64,000 nucleotides of DNA from Rudaea cellulosilytica DSM 22992. Lineage in GTDB: Bacteria > Pseudomonadota > Gammaproteobacteria > Xanthomonadales > Rhodanobacteraceae. The DNA lies in assembly GCF_000378125.1 (NCBI RefSeq), contig NZ_KB899242.1, positions 1-64,000 on the forward strand, read 5' to 3'. The translations under genes and the position numbers were made by a program. Below are positions 1-11,194 of the stretch, in pieces. Positions within the stretch are counted from its first letter, which is position 1, and the number at the start of each line of letters is the position of its first letter. A model generated the notes under the pieces. It ran no database searches, was not told the DNA's origin, and worked only from the letters and a program-made list of their open reading frames with translations.

Positions 1-3000
1 GCGTTTTCGGTCACTGTGCCGGTGCCGACGATCACGGGCTTCAGTCCATCGATCGGTCCGGTGGGCACGTCGGTGACCATCACGGGAACCAATTTCAGCG
101 CGACCGCAGCCAACAATGTGGTGAAGTTCAATGGCACCGCAGCCGCGGTGACGGCGGCGAGCGCGACGAGTTTGACGGCCACGGTGCCGAGCGGAGCAAC
201 AAGCGGCAAGATCTCCGTTACGGTCAGCAGCTCGCAATCGGGTATCAACAGCCAGACAGCGACGAGCGCGGCCGACTACACAGTGGGTTATCCGCCAGTG
301 ACGATCAGCGGATTTTCGCCAACGAGCGGTCCATTCGGAACGACGGTCGTCGTCAGCGGCAGCAACTTCGGTGCGAGCCAAGGCATCGGCAACCTTCAGC
401 TCAACGGCGTGATGATATCGCCAACGAGTTGGTCGGACACCTCGATCACCTTCACCGTGCCTGATGGCGCAACGGATGGACCGATCACGGTAGTCGCTGC
501 GACCCGGCAAAGCGCCACCACTGCCACCCCATTCACGATCACCAATCCGCCGCCGGTGATCACGGGATTCACGCCGGTCAGCGGTCAAGTGGGCGATACG
601 GTGACTATCACCGGCACCGGCTTCAGCTCGGCGAACCTTTCCAACATCGTGAAGTTCAACGGCATAGCGGCGATGGTGGTGGGGGCGAGCGCGACGAGCC
701 TGACCGTGACGGTGCCGACCGCCGCAACAAGCGGCAAGCTGTCCGTGACCGTGAATGGCAAAACCGGCACGAGTGCGAGTGACTTCACCGTGGTTCCTAC
801 GCCGATCATCACCAGCATCACGCCTTCCAGCGGTCCGATGAATTCCGTTGTCACCATCGATGGTTACAACTTCGATCCCGTATTGGCGAACAATGCTGTT
901 TCGATCAACGGCGTACAGCAGTCGTTGTTCTATGCCTCCCCGACCAAGCTGCGCTTTCAAATCGTGCACGGCACGACCACCGGGCCGATCGTAATCTACC
1001 GTGCAGGCCCGCCAGTGATTTCGGTTGTCGGCCCTACATTCACTCTCACGAATCCTCCGACGATCGCTCAGATTTCGCCGGTCAGCAGCCCAGCGATTAC
1101 CCCAGTCGTAATTTACGGCGCGAACTTCGATGATTCGTCTACCGATGCGAATACCGTCACGTTCAACGGCATCGCTGCCCCCGTTACTCAGGCCAGCGCC
1201 ACTCAATTAAGTGTATGGGTCCCGTCGCAGGCGACAACGGGTCAAGTCGTTATTACCAACAAGAACGGAACGAGCACTTCGGTCCCGGCGAGTAATGTCG
1301 CATCGGCACGCATGGGTGCATCAGCCTCTGCGTCGACGACTTTCGGCGCTGCATTCGGTACGAGCGGTGCGATCGACGGCGATATCGCTGGAACGTTGTG
1401 GAGCAACGGAGGAGGCTGGAGCGATGGCACATTCCAGTCATTCCCCGACTGGCTGCAGGTGAATTTCTCGACCGCACAGCGAATCAACGACGTCATCGTC
1501 TATACCTTGGGCGACAACTATTCGTCAGGCGTCGACCCCACCGATTCCACCGCGTTTACTCAGTATGGGCTGACCGCATTCGATGTCCAGGTGCTGCAGG
1601 ATTCGACGTGGACCACGGTGGCGAGTATTACCGGCAACAATTTGGTGAAGCGGCGCGTGGTATTCATGCCGGTGACGACCACGGCGGTGCGTGTGGTCGG
1701 CAACGCAAGTGCGGATGGCAACTACAGCCGCATCGTCGAAGTCGAAGCGCATTACGATCCGAGCAACTTCATCGTCGGTCCCGTACCGACGGCCAGCATC
1801 ACGGATTTCACCCCAAAGCAGGGAGGTCCGGGCACCCAAGTGACGATCACGGGCCAGTATTTTGGCAGCGATCCCCTGGGCATCGGCAATGTGCGTTTTT
1901 TCAATGGCCAGGCGGGAGGTCAACCCGCTCAGATTTTGAGTTGGAGCGACACGTCGATTGTCGCGGTTGTGCCATTGGGCTCGAGGGATGGTCCCATCAG
2001 CGTTGGAACCCCGTCTCGCGATCTGGCGACAAGTGCAGCGAGCTTCGACTACGTTCCCCCACCGGTGACGATCGATAGCTTGTCACCATCGCAAGGGCAA
2101 GTCGTATTCACGAACGTCACCATCAGCGGTTCGGGATTTAGTGCGGTCGCCAGTGAAAACAAAGTAACGTTCACCGGCGGGGTAGACGGTGAGATCATTC
2201 AAGCTGACTACGCCTCGTTGGTTGTCCGGGTGCCGGAAGGCGCGCAAACCGGCCCGATCATCGTGGCCGTGACCATCGACGGTGCGACGCAAACCGCAAC
2301 GTCGCCTGCATTCACCGTCCTGCCGACGGTCTCGCTGGATGCGCAACTGGTAAGCCAATCGCCGTTCGGCCAGCCGGGAGGAGGAAGTCCTCCGACGTGG
2401 GATCCGGGTCTGAGAGTAGCACTTAGCGTGACGATGACGAATACCGGGCTGACGTCCTGGAGTCAGGCGCAAAACATTCGCTTAGGAGAGCTCGACGGCG
2501 CGGGTTGGGTACCCGGTGGACGGGTGAACCTTCCGAATTCGAATCCGGTCTCGATCGGAGACTCCGTGACGTTCACCGCTGTCATAGTGTTGCCCTCGAC
2601 GCCGGGCACCTACGTTGCCAGTTGGCAAATGGTGCAGGATTCTCCCGACGGCTCGTCTGCGACCCGTTTCGGTCCTGTCGTATCGGGGTGGATTTACGTA
2701 GGGTCTCAGGCTCCTCAAAGGCCAACTTGCGTAACTCAATTGCTCCCATCGGAGGCCCCGTCGTCGGGAGATGCGAAGCTTCGTTGGGACGCTCCGGCCA
2801 GAGGCACGGCACCAGACAACTATCGCATTGCCATCAGTGAAGATGGTGCGGGGTGGCGCGTCATCGATGGCGTGCCGGCAACGTCGCTTAGCTGGTCCTC
2901 TACGTCCACTGGGCAACCTCACTACTATGCTGTGGCGGCCTGTGAGAAAACGCCCGGAATATGCAGTGATTATGTGCAGGCACAAACCCAAGTGCCTGGT

Positions 3001-6000
3001 TGCACTCCTCCAGCAGTTCCTCCCAATGCCCCCGCGTTGTTGACGGTCTTGCCGCCTGACAGTGGGTCGAGCGTGATCGGGTTGACTTGGGTTCCCAGCA
3101 GCACGGGTCCGCAGCCTTCGTACTATGTCCTGCAGGTATCAACTTCTCCGACCGGTCCCTGGACCGTGGCGAACAGCTACATATCGGCGACTGAGACCAG
3201 CACGACCTATACGGCGCAGGCGAGCGGGACGTACTATTTTGGCATTGCTGCATGCAATGACGTGGGGTGTAGCGACTACACACCCAGTGCTGCTGTCACA
3301 GTAACGGTGGCTGCTCCCACCAGTCCCGCGACTCCAACACCACCCACATTGGCCACCGCACCGTCTGCGGACACAGTGTCCGATAGCGTCGGATCGACGA
3401 CAGGTCAGTTCGCCGTCGATGCCAGCGGCAACGCGAGCTATCACATCCCGATCTACACGCCACGCGGCGTCGGCGGACTTACGCCAGGATTGGCGATCTC
3501 CTATAACAGCGGCGGTGGCGAAGGCGCCTTGGGCGTCGGTTGGCAACTGGAAGGCGAGTCTTCGATCTCGATCTGCCGTAAGACGCAGGAACACGGCGAT
3601 GGCCTCGGCGTGAGCGAGTTAGCGTACACGCAGCCCGCGAAGGCGGCGTACTGTTTGGACGGGCAGCGCCTGATCCTGATGTCCGGCAACAATGGCCAGG
3701 CCGGAGCGCTGTATCGCACGGAGAACGATCTCTTCGCGCGTGTGAAGATCGAGCTCGCCGATACGATAAACGGATCTTCGGCTTCGAATTACTCAGTGCC
3801 AACGACATGGCTCGTCCAGAACAAGGACGGGTCTTCGCATCGTTACGGCGGCACGGATACGGACTCCGCCAGTGGCTTGCACCTTGCGCAACTGGCGTGG
3901 AAGCGCTCGGTGGATAACGCGATCTTCACCAAATCCTGGTATCGCTACGAGATCAAGGACACCAACGGCAACGCGATTCGTTACAACTACGCGAACATGG
4001 CGACCGCGCAGGCCGCTTGGGTAGCCTTGAGTTCCGTGACGTACAGCGGCGGCACAATCACGTTCAGCAACCGGTTGCCCGCCAGTTCGGGAAACTGCAG
4101 CTTCGGTCAGCCGATCAGTTACCAGGGCGGCATCCCGGTGCAGCGCCGAACGATGCTCGGCGCAAACGCAATCCAGTCCGGAAGTGCCCCTGCGTATTGC
4201 GATGCCGCAAGTGCGGCAGGCGACATCACGGTCAGTAGCGGCGGCACGGTGCTGCGCAATTACAAGTTGACTTACCAGCATGCGGTCAACAATCCGATGC
4301 AGTTGCAACTGACTGGCGTCCAGGAGTGCGACAACTCCTCAACGCAAGTCTGCTACGCGCCGACAAAATTTGATTGGGCCGATGCAAGCGCATGGAGCGC
4401 CTCGGCGATCAATCCGGGTACCCCGCCGGTAATCAATGGCACCAGTCAGCGGAAATTCTTTTATCAGAACCCAAGCGGCATGCGCTTCGGCGACGTGAAC
4501 GGCGACGGCCGCGCCGACGCCGTGTTCCTGATCGACTACGGTACCCACCGGCATATGGGGTTCCGCATCGGCTTCTCCGATCCATCGAAGGGATCGTATG
4601 ACGGCATTGGTGGCGGCTTCTCCTCCTTTTTCGATGAAGACACCTCGTTCGGCAACATTCCGAACAGCAACTGTGCCAGCGATTCGGATTCCGGCACGCC
4701 GCGGAACAACTACACCTGTCCGCAGTTCTACAAGTTCCTCGACCCAGCCGGCAGTTTCCAGTTGCTGGATTTCAATGGTGACGGCAAGGACGACCTGATC
4801 CTGCTCGAGGCCACCAACGGCGACTACACCGACGATCCGCGGCCGGATCAATTCCGTTGGGTCGTCTGGTTGAGCGACGGCACCAAGTTCGCGTCCAAGA
4901 TCTCTGGCATCAACGCCGTGCCGTTTACGAACTTCAATAACGGTGCATACCATTCCGTCGACAACGGCGCGAGCTGTCCCACTGCGCCTTGCGACATGCC
5001 GCTGGCCAAGGCGCTCAACTACGACGAGCATTCCCATTCCGGGCGAATGCATGTCGCCGACGTGGACGGCGACGGATTGCCCGACGCCTTCGTGCTCAAC
5101 GATCAGAGCGCCTCGGTCTGGCTGCTCAAGCCCAATACCACAGGCCAGCAGTGCCAGGCCAAGATGCGCGATACGAATGGTACGGTGAACACCATCCAGG
5201 TCGCTTGCCCTTATCTGTTTCAGGGGCCGTACAACGTGGTCATCGATGTGCCGCAGGGTGCGGCGCCGTGTCCAATCGGCGACTTCACCGCGCAGGAACT
5301 GCGCGTGGCGGATTTCAACGGCGATGGCAGGGCAGACATCCTGCTCAAGCAGAACAGCGCCTGTGCTGCGCCGAACAATCCGTCGGCGAGCAATGAGTAC
5401 TTGCAGATATTCACCGCGATCGGCATCGGGACGGACGGCGCTTACCATTTCGCGCCGGGCTACGCGTGGCCGACGTCGTTCACGGATCCGACCGGCTACA
5501 ACCATCGCGAATTGTTTCAGATCGTGGACATCAACGGTGACGGCTTGCCCGATGTGGCTTTCTCGCGTGGTGGCAGTAACGATGCGGCCGTCGACGATTC
5601 TGGCGGATGGGTCTATCAGCTCAATACTGGCGACGGTAGCTTCACGTCGCCGGCTTGCACGGTTATCGACAGCACCGCCGTCGGCGGCTGTAAGTTCTTA
5701 AGTGGTCCCTACGAAGTCCAGTTTGGCGACTACGACGGCGACGGCAAAGCCGATTTGATCGTGCCGCAGTACCGTTGTAATGGCGGGGCACCGTTCTGTG
5801 CCAACCTCCTTGTCTACCTCTGGCAGGACAGCGCCAATGGCGGCCAGGGTGGCTTTTCCCAGCAACCCGTCATCACTCCATTCCTGTCGCCAGACATCGG
5901 TTCGGATACGAAGAGGCTGTTCTCCTATCTGGCCGACGTGGATGGCGACGGATACCCTGATCAGTTGTCGACCAATCCCACGGGTGATGATGCCAATGGA

Positions 6001-9000
6001 CTGAGCAGCTACAGTTACCTGAACACTGGTTTGAACCACGGGGGCTGGCTGATCACGCGCTCGGCTTCGCATCACAAGCCACGCAACCTGATCACCTCGA
6101 TCCAGTCCGGTCTGGGTGCGACAACGCAGTTGACCTACGGCCTGCTGACGTACTCTTCACTGTATTACCGCGAATACAGCAGCTACACGCTCGCCTCGGG
6201 TTATGGTGCGCCGGTGCAGGACACCTTTGCTCCGCGCTGGGTGGTGCAGTATGCCGAGAGCACGGCGCCGACCGAATTGGATTCAACCAAGCCACAGACC
6301 ACGGGTCCCGGTGCGATGAGCACCATTCGTTACCGCTACGCGGGGCAGAAAATTCAGGGCGGCGGCCGCGGCTCGCTCGGATTCCACAAGGTCTACTCAA
6401 CCGATGAGCAGACTGGCGTAACGACGGTCACGACGTACAACCAAGCCTATCCATTCACGGGTACGCCGATCGAAACGATGGCCTATCAAGACAGCCCCAG
6501 CGTCGATACGGATTGCGACGTTTCGGCCGGCGGCAATCCCGATGCTCAAGCGTGCATGAAATATGGCATACAGCCCGACGGCCTGTCGGGCAAGCCGATC
6601 CTGAGCGACAGCCGCGATACGTTCGCGGCCTACTGGCAGAACGGCAGCGACATCGCGCTTGCCACTGCGAGTACGGGCACGACGACCGGGCTGCCACTAA
6701 CTACGCAGACTCCTCCGAAACCGCTTTTTGTGGCGCGTACCGGCTCGGCGCAGCTCAAGTACGGACTCGACAGTACGCTTCTCAGCGCCCAACAAAGCAC
6801 GTTCACCTACACCGGCAACAACGGCATCGCCTATGGTGAACTGCAATCGAGCACAGTGACCGACTACGCGAGCGCAACGAGTGCGTTCGTTTTCTCCTCG
6901 CCGGTGCGCACGACGACAACCGCGCAGCAATATGGCCAGGACGATGAGAATAAGTGGTTCCTCGGCCGTCTCACGCAATCAACAACGACCGTGACAGGCA
7001 GCAACACCGACGGTGTCAGCAACGACACCATCTCGCGCACCTCGACCTTCGAGTACGACGCGACCACGGGCCAACTGATTGGTGAGCACCTGCAACAGGG
7101 CGCAGGCAAGTATCAGGAAGTCGACAAGTATCACTTCTACGACGGCTACGGTAACGAAATCGAAGTCGACACGTGCAGCAGCGTCGTCACCTGTTCCGCC
7201 TTGTCCACTGCCAAACTCTCGGCTTCGCTGGCAAGCTTCGTCTTCAAATCCGCCACCAACGATGCCTGGGTGCAGCGCTACGCGCGCTCGGACTTCAGCG
7301 CAACGAGTGCAACGGGTGGCGTCGATGGCGTCTACGCCAATGCAACCTACGCACCGTTCTCCGACGGCGGCAACGGCGCCAGCGAGGTGAAGACGCTGCA
7401 AGTCAACAGCCGTGACGCCTTTGGCACACCGAAGGACACCACCGACGCGCATGGCGTCGAAGTCAAAACCACGACGAATACGCTTGGCCGCACGTACTTC
7501 AGCGCCAGCAACACCGGCGCGGCGACGCAGACGATCTACCGTTGGTGCGACACCGGCCTGAACCCTTACGTCGCCGCCAACGTGTCGTTGGCAAACCAGG
7601 TGCCGTGCCCAAGCAACGCGGTGTACCGCGTACAGACCTACACCAGCATCGGCACGAGTGACGGCAGCAGCCGAAGCCCCGCCACGTGGACATACTACGA
7701 CTCGCTCGGCCGCGTCGTGCTCAAGCTGCAGCAGGGTTTTGATGCGAGCCAGACGGTCGCGGTGGCGACGGCGTACGACAACCTCGGCCGCACCACGAAG
7801 ACGACCGAGCCGTACTTCACCTACGATGCGACCTCCTCGCAGGTGGGACAGAACGCCGACACTACGTTGACGTCGAGTGGCGACTGCCTGGGCGCTCCGT
7901 TTTGCACGCGACAGTTCTACGACATCTTGGGAAGGGTGTTGCAGATCAATCATCCCAATGGTTCGGCGACGCGCACGACCTACACAGGGTTGAACGCCAA
8001 GGTGACTTCGCCCGCCAACGGTTCCAGCCAGATCGAGACGCGGCAGAAGACGCAGAATCACCTGGGCCAGGTGGTCACGGTCACCGACGCCAACGGCTCA
8101 ACAGTGAGTAACGCCTACGATCCGTCCGGCAACGTGCTGTCGGTGACGCGCAGCGGTGGCGGCAGCAGCGCGATGAGCACGATGACCTACGACGTGCTCG
8201 GTCGCAAGACCGGCCTTATCGACCCGGACGCCGGCTCGTGGACCTACAGCTACAACGCACTGGGCGAACAGATCGCGAAGACGGGCTCGTCCGTCTGCAC
8301 GACCACGCGCTACGACGGCCAAGGCCGCGCGTTCGTGCGCAACGACTACCCCAATGCCACCTGCAGCGGCACGGCGGAAACGACTGCGAGCTGGACCTAC
8401 GATAGTAGCGCCGCGAAGGCCGGCCTTCTCCAGACCGCAACGGGCATCGACAACGGCCTCACCGAAATACAAACCCCATCCTATGACGGTTTCGGCCGCG
8501 TCAGCAGTGTGGCCACCACGCTGGGTGCGATGCACTACATGCAGAAGACGACGTACGACGAATACGGCCGCGGTTTCCAGGGGTTCTTCTCGGGCGACGG
8601 TATCGCAGAGACGGGCGAGCTGGCGGTGTACAACGCGCTGGGCTATCCGTACCAGACGCGCGACGGCGAGAACGGCACGCAAGGCACGATCTATCAGGAA
8701 GTATCCTCGATGGATGCGCGCGGCCACGTCACCGCCGAGCTGCGCGCGGACGGGCACCTGTCCACAAACCGCAGTTACGACAACGCCATGGGCTGGCTGA
8801 CAAAGATCGCCAGTAGCCAGACCCTGGCGGCCTCGTCCAGCCCCGCCGCGATCCAGAACCTCGTCTACCAGTACGACGCGCTCGGCAACGTGGTGCTACG
8901 CAAGGATCAAAGTCCAAACACGAGTACGAATGAGTACGCGTGTTACGACAAGCTGCAGCGGCTGACGTGGCAAGGCAATACGGCCTTGGCCACGCCCACA

Positions 9001-11172
9001 TCCGGCTGCCCGGTGAGTCCGACCAGTCCGACGCCCTTGCCGGCTTCGGTGGGCACCGCGCCGATCACGATGAGCGCGGATGCGCGTCAGGCGCTATATC
9101 CCGCTCCGCTGATGCCGGCCAGCGCCACGGCACTGGCCAACGGCGTAGGCACGCAAAACAGCTATGACGCATTCGGCAACATCACCTCGAATGGCCAGTT
9201 CGGCTATGTGTATCAGAACTACACTAATAGCGCCGTGTGCACGAGCTTGGGCGGCGTGAGCACCGCCGGCGTCGATGCAGTGACCCAAGCCAACGGCCTG
9301 ACGTACTGCTACGACGCCCGAGGCAATCAGATCGCAAGCATCGACAGCGCGGGCAACGCACAGCGCACGGCAACATACACGAGCTACGACGCGCTACGCA
9401 CGGCATCGTCGAATACGAGCGCGCACACCACGCGCTGGACCTACGGCATTGGCCGCGAGCGAGCGGTGCGTGAAGACGCCACCGACGCCGTGCCGACAGC
9501 CGCGGCATCGAGCGTGACGCACTTCCTTGGGAATGCCGAAATCAGCCTCAACCCAACGACGAAGAATGCGGCAATCCAGGTCAAGCGCTATCTCGGTGGG
9601 CTGATCCTCACCCAGACGATTGGTAGTAGCACGAGCGCGAACTATCTTTTCACGGACAACCTCGGCTCCACGCATCGCATCACCGATGCGAATGGCATTG
9701 CACTGAGTGGTGCCGGATCGTCGCAGGCGTACACGGCGTTCGGATCACGAGCTACTGCGAGCAACGGCATCTATGCAGCGCTGGACTTCAACGGCAGTGC
9801 GGATTTCGACACCAGTGCGACGCACCACGGCTATACCGGGCACGAGATGCTGGATGAGGTGGGCCTGATCCACATGAATGGGCGCGTGTACGACGCTGCG
9901 TTACAACGCTTCGTCCAAGCCGATCCGTTTGTGCAGGATGCGGGGAATCTGCAAAGCCTCAACCGGTACAGCTACGTTCTCAACAATCCGCTGGCGACGA
10001 CCGATCCGACTGGATATTGGGGACATAGGCAGCAGGGGTATCTGCGTACGGCAGGAGCAATTGCGATCACGATTGCTAGCTACGGCTGGGCATCGAGTGT
10101 GGTGGGCGTGACCGAGGGTCAAACGTTCGCAGCGGCGTTCACTGCGGCCGGAAGCGGTACGCAAGTCGCGGCTGTGTCAATCATCGTGGCGGGCGGCGCC
10201 ACGGCGGGTTACGTGCAAACCGGCAACGCCAGAGGGGCCGTACTGGGTGGGTTGGAGGCCGGCCTGGATTTTGGCATTGGCCAGGCGATCCCGTACGCAA
10301 GCAACATGGCAGGCAACGTCGCAGCGCACGCAGCGCTGGGCGGCGTTATGGCCGTGCTGCAAGGAGGCAAATTCGGACACGGGTTTATCAGTGCCGGATT
10401 GAGTGCGGAGATCAATCCGAATCTGCCACCAGCAGACATCGTTCCGGGCACGATTCGGGCGGCGGTCATTGGCGGTACGATCTCGGAAGTGACGGGTGGG
10501 AAGTTTGCCAATGGAGCGCTGAGTGCAGCGTTTGAGTTTGCATTCAATCAGATGATGTCAGGTCCGAGCAAGAACAACCTGTCGTATAGTCAAGATGGGC
10601 CGCCTCCTGATGCGGGAGTCACGACATTTGCGCTAGATGCCCAGCTCTCTACCGATGGTAGTGGTGGGTTCGAAGACGTTCCAACGGCGGCAGAAATATG
10701 CGCCGCTGCCCTAACCATTGCGAATAAGGGGCTAGATGCTGTAGCCAGAGCAAAAAACAAATGGGACGTACTCCTTAATGCAGCGTCCGGTACCTACGTG
10801 CCAGCGTCAATATTGGGTGCGATTGGGGTAAGAGAAAGTGGCTTTCAAACTATCAACGAAGTAGGAGGAGGGCATGGCATGGGGGTATTCCAAATGACTG
10901 ATCAGCCTGGCGTTGGTGCCGCTCAGGCAAATGACTTGGCTTTTGCGGCAAGGTATGCCGCGCATGATCTGCTAGGTCCAAATTTGGAATTTTTATCCAA
11001 AAAATTCCCTGAGTTCACCTACGGCAACCTCATGCAGGCCACCGCCGCATCCTACAATATGAGTCCTTATAAAAAGGGGAATTTCTCTGGCAATCCCGAG
11101 AAGATAGACTCAGGAACTACCGGGAACAATTATGGAAGTAATATTATAGGTTTGATGGCGTGCTTCAGATAA
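1..11172 (+). CDS. Giant IPT/TIG-discoidin-SpvB-RHS polymorphic toxin with lysozyme-like C-terminal tip (5' end outside window)
   Basis: The frame is already open at base 1, so the N-terminus and any signal peptide lie upstream; more than 3,700 residues are visible. Order by base position: IPT/TIG domains (about 20-1290), a discoidin (F5/8 C)-like domain (1295-1770), two more IPT domains (to 2325), an NBR1-type Ig-like domain (2330-2700), two Fn3 domains (to 3320), an SpvB-type N-terminal segment (3360-3600), seven FG-GAP/VCBS loops with DxNGDGxxD or DxDGDGxxD (4490-5970), a TcdB-middle-like segment, YD repeats, and an RHS core ending near 10015 in YxxNNPLxxxDPTGYW. A Gly/Ala-rich linker leads to a tip (10790-11172) with RESGF (Glu codon 10834-10836) and GHGMGVFQM, as in goose-type lysozyme/SLT folds. 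Family knowledge: RHS shells encapsulate C-terminal toxins. Inferred role: peptidoglycan-degrading antibacterial toxin. The tip is more A+T rich than the shell, suggesting a swapped module. Confidence 0.88.
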   Translation, partial: AFSVTVPVPTITGFSPSIGPVGTSVTITGTNFSATAANNVVKFNGTAAAVTAASATSLTATVPSGATSGKISVTVSSSQSGINSQTATSAADYTVGYPPVTISGFSPTSGPFGTTVVVSGSNFGASQGIGNLQLNGVMISPTSWSDTSITFTVPDGATDGPITVVAATRQSATTATPFTITNPPPVITGFTPVSGQVGDTVTITGTGFSSANLSNIVKFNGIAAMVVGASATSLTVTVPTAATSGKLSVTVNGKTGTSASDFTVVPTPIITSITPSSGPMNSVVTIDGYNFDPVLANNAVSINGVQQSLFYASPTKLRFQIVHGTTTGPIVIYRAGPPVISVVGPTFTLTNPPTIAQISPVSSPAITPVVIYGANFDDSSTDANTVTFNGIAAPVTQASATQLSVWVPSQATTGQVVITNKNGTSTSVPASNVASARMGASASASTTFGAAFGTSGAIDGDIAGTLWSNGGGWSDGTFQSFPDWLQVNFSTAQRINDVIVYTLGDNYSSGVDPTDSTAFTQYGLTAFDVQVLQDSTWTTVASITGNNLVKRRVVFMPVTTTAVRVVGNASADGNYSRIVEVEAHYDPSNFIVGPVPTASITDFTPKQGGPGTQVTITGQYFGSDPLGIGNVRFFNGQAGGQPAQILSWSDTSIVAVVPLGSRDGPISVGTPSRDLATSAASFDYVPPPVTIDSLSPSQGQVVFTNVTISGSGFSAVASENKVTFTGGVDGEIIQADYASLVVRVPEGAQTGPIIVAVTIDGATQTATSPAFTVLPTVSLDAQLVSQSPFGQPGGGSPPTWDPGLRVALSVTMTNTGLTSWSQAQNIRLGELDGAGWVPGGRVNLPNSNPVSIGDSVTFTAVIVLPSTPGTYVASWQMVQDSPDGSSATRFGPVVSGWIYVGSQAPQRPTCVTQLLPSEAPSSGDAKLRWDAPARGTAPDNYRIAISEDGAGWRVIDGVPATSLSWSSTSTGQPHYYAVAACEKTPGICSDYVQAQTQVPGCTPPAVPPNAPALLTVLPPDSGSSVIGLTWVPSSTGPQPSYYVLQVSTSPTGPWTVANSYISATETSTTYTAQASGTYYFGIAACNDVGCSDYTPSAAVTVTVAAPTSPATPTPPTLATAPSADTVSDSVGSTTGQFAVDASGNASYHIPIYTPRGVGGLTPGLAISYNSGGGEGALGVGWQLEGESSISICRKTQEHGDGLGVSELAYTQPAKAAYCLDGQRLILMSGNNGQAGALYRTENDLFARVKIELADTINGSSASNYSVPTTWLVQNKDGSSHRYGGTDTDSASGLHLAQLAWKRSVDNAIFTKSWYRYEIKDTNGNAIRYNYANMATAQAAWVALSSVTYSGGTITFSNRLPASSGNCSFGQPISYQGGIPVQRRTMLGANAIQSGSAPAYCDAASAAGDITVSSGGTVLRNYKLTYQHAVNNPMQLQLTGVQECDNSSTQVCYAPTKFDWADASAWSASAINPGTPPVINGTSQRKFFYQNPSGMRFGDVNGDGRADAVFLIDYGTHRHMGFRIGFSDPSKGSYDGIGGGFSSFFDEDTSFGNIPNSNCASDSDSGTPRNNYTCPQFYKFLDPAGSFQLLDFNGDGKDDLILLEATNGDYTDDPRPDQFRWVVWLSDGTKFASKISGINAVPFTNFNNGAYHSVDNGASCPTAPCDMPLAKALNYDEHSHSGRMHVADVDGDGLPDAFVLNDQSASVWLLKPNTTGQQCQAKMRDTNGTVNTIQVACPYLFQGPYNVVIDVPQGAAPCPIGDFTAQELRVADFNGDGRADILLKQNSACAAPNNPSASNEYLQIFTAIGIGTDGAYHFAPGYAWPTSFTDPTGYNHRELFQIVDINGDGLPDVAFSRGGSNDAAVDDSGGWVYQLNTGDGSFTSPACTVIDSTAVGGCKFLSGPYEVQFGDYDGDGKADLIVPQYRCNGGAPFCANLLVYLWQDSANGGQGGFSQQPVITPFLSPDIGSDTKRLFSYLADVDGDGYPDQLSTNPTGDDANGLSSYSYLNTGLNHGGWLITRSASHHKPRNLITSIQSGLGATTQLTYGLLTYSSLYYREYSSYTLASGYGAPVQDTFAPRWVVQYAESTAPTELDSTKPQTTGPGAMSTIRYRYAGQKIQGGGRGSLGFHKVYSTDEQTGVTTVTTYNQAYPFTGTPIETMAYQDSPSVDTDCDVSAGGNPDAQACMKYGIQPDGLSGKPILSDSRDTFAAYWQNGSDIALATASTGTTTGLPLTTQTPPKPLFVARTGSAQLKYGLDSTLLSAQQSTFTYTGNNGIAYGELQSSTVTDYASATSAFVFSSPVRTTTTAQQYGQDDENKWFLGRLTQSTTTVTGSNTDGVSNDTISRTSTFEYDATTGQLIGEHLQQGAGKYQEVDKYHFYDGYGNEIEVDTCSSVVTCSALSTAKLSASLASFVFKSATNDAWVQRYARSDFSATSATGGVDGVYANATYAPFSDGGNGASEVKTLQVNSRDAFGTPKDTTDAHGVEVKTTTNTLGRTYFSASNTGAATQTIYRWCDTGLNPYVAANVSLANQVPCPSNAVYRVQTYTSIGTSDGSSRSPATWTYYDSLGRVVLKLQQGFDASQTVAVATAYDNLGRTTKTTEPYFTYDATSSQVGQNADTTLTSSGDCLGAPFCTRQFYDILGRVLQINHPNGSATRTTYTGLNAKVTSPANGSSQIETRQKTQNHLGQVVTVTDANGSTVSNAYDPSGNVLSVTRSGGGSSAMSTMTYDVLGRKTGLIDPDAGSWTYSYNALGEQIAKTGSSVCTTTRYDGQGRAFVRNDYPNATCSGTAETTASWTYDSSAAKAGLLQTATGIDNGLTEIQTPSYDGFGRVSSVATTLGAMHYMQKTTYDEYGRGFQGFFSGDGIAETGELAVYNALGYPYQTRDGENGTQGTIYQEVSSMDARGHVTAELRADGHLSTNRSYDNAMGWLTKIASSQTLAASSSPAAIQNLVYQYDALGNVVLRKDQSPNTSTNEYACYDKLQRLTWQGNTALATPTSGCPVSPTSPTPLPASVGTAPITMSADARQALYPAPLMPASATALANGVGTQNSYDAFGNITSNGQFGYVYQNYTNSAVCTSLGGVSTAGVDAVTQANGLTYCYDARGNQIASIDSAGNAQRTATYTSYDALRTASSNTSAHTTRWTYGIGRERAVREDATDAVPTAAASSVTHFLGNAEISLNPTTKNAAIQVKRYLGGLILTQTIGSSTSANYLFTDNLGSTHRITDANGIALSGAGSSQAYTAFGSRATASNGIYAALDFNGSADFDTSATHHGYTGHEMLDEVGLIHMNGRVYDAALQRFVQADPFVQDAGNLQSLNRYSYVLNNPLATTDPTGYWGHRQQGYLRTAGAIAITIASYGWASSVVGVTEGQTFAAAFTAAGSGTQVAAVSIIVAGGATAGYVQTGNARGAVLGGLEAGLDFGIGQAIPYASNMAGNVAAHAALGGVMAVLQGGKFGHGFISAGLSAEINPNLPPADIVPGTIRAAVIGGTISEVTGGKFANGALSAAFEFAFNQMMSGPSKNNLSYSQDGPPPDAGVTTFALDAQLSTDGSGGFEDVPTAAEICAAALTIANKGLDAVARAKNKWDVLLNAASGTYVPASILGAIGVRESGFQTINEVGGGHGMGVFQMTDQPGVGAAQANDLAFAARYAAHDLLGPNLEFLSKKFPEFTYGNLMQATAASYNMSPYKKGNFSGNPEKIDSGTTGNNYGSNIIGLMACFR

Positions 11173-11194
11173 CCTCAGATTTCGTATTTCAATC

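Noticed and set aside
4339-5505. Long minus-strand frame opposite the first RHS gene
   Set aside because: It mirrors GC-rich codons of the toxin gene, has Arg/Val-rich composition, no motifs and no start signals.
6979-8061. 360-codon minus-strand frame opposite the first RHS gene
   Set aside because: Same reason: antisense shadow of YD-repeat codons, no family similarity.
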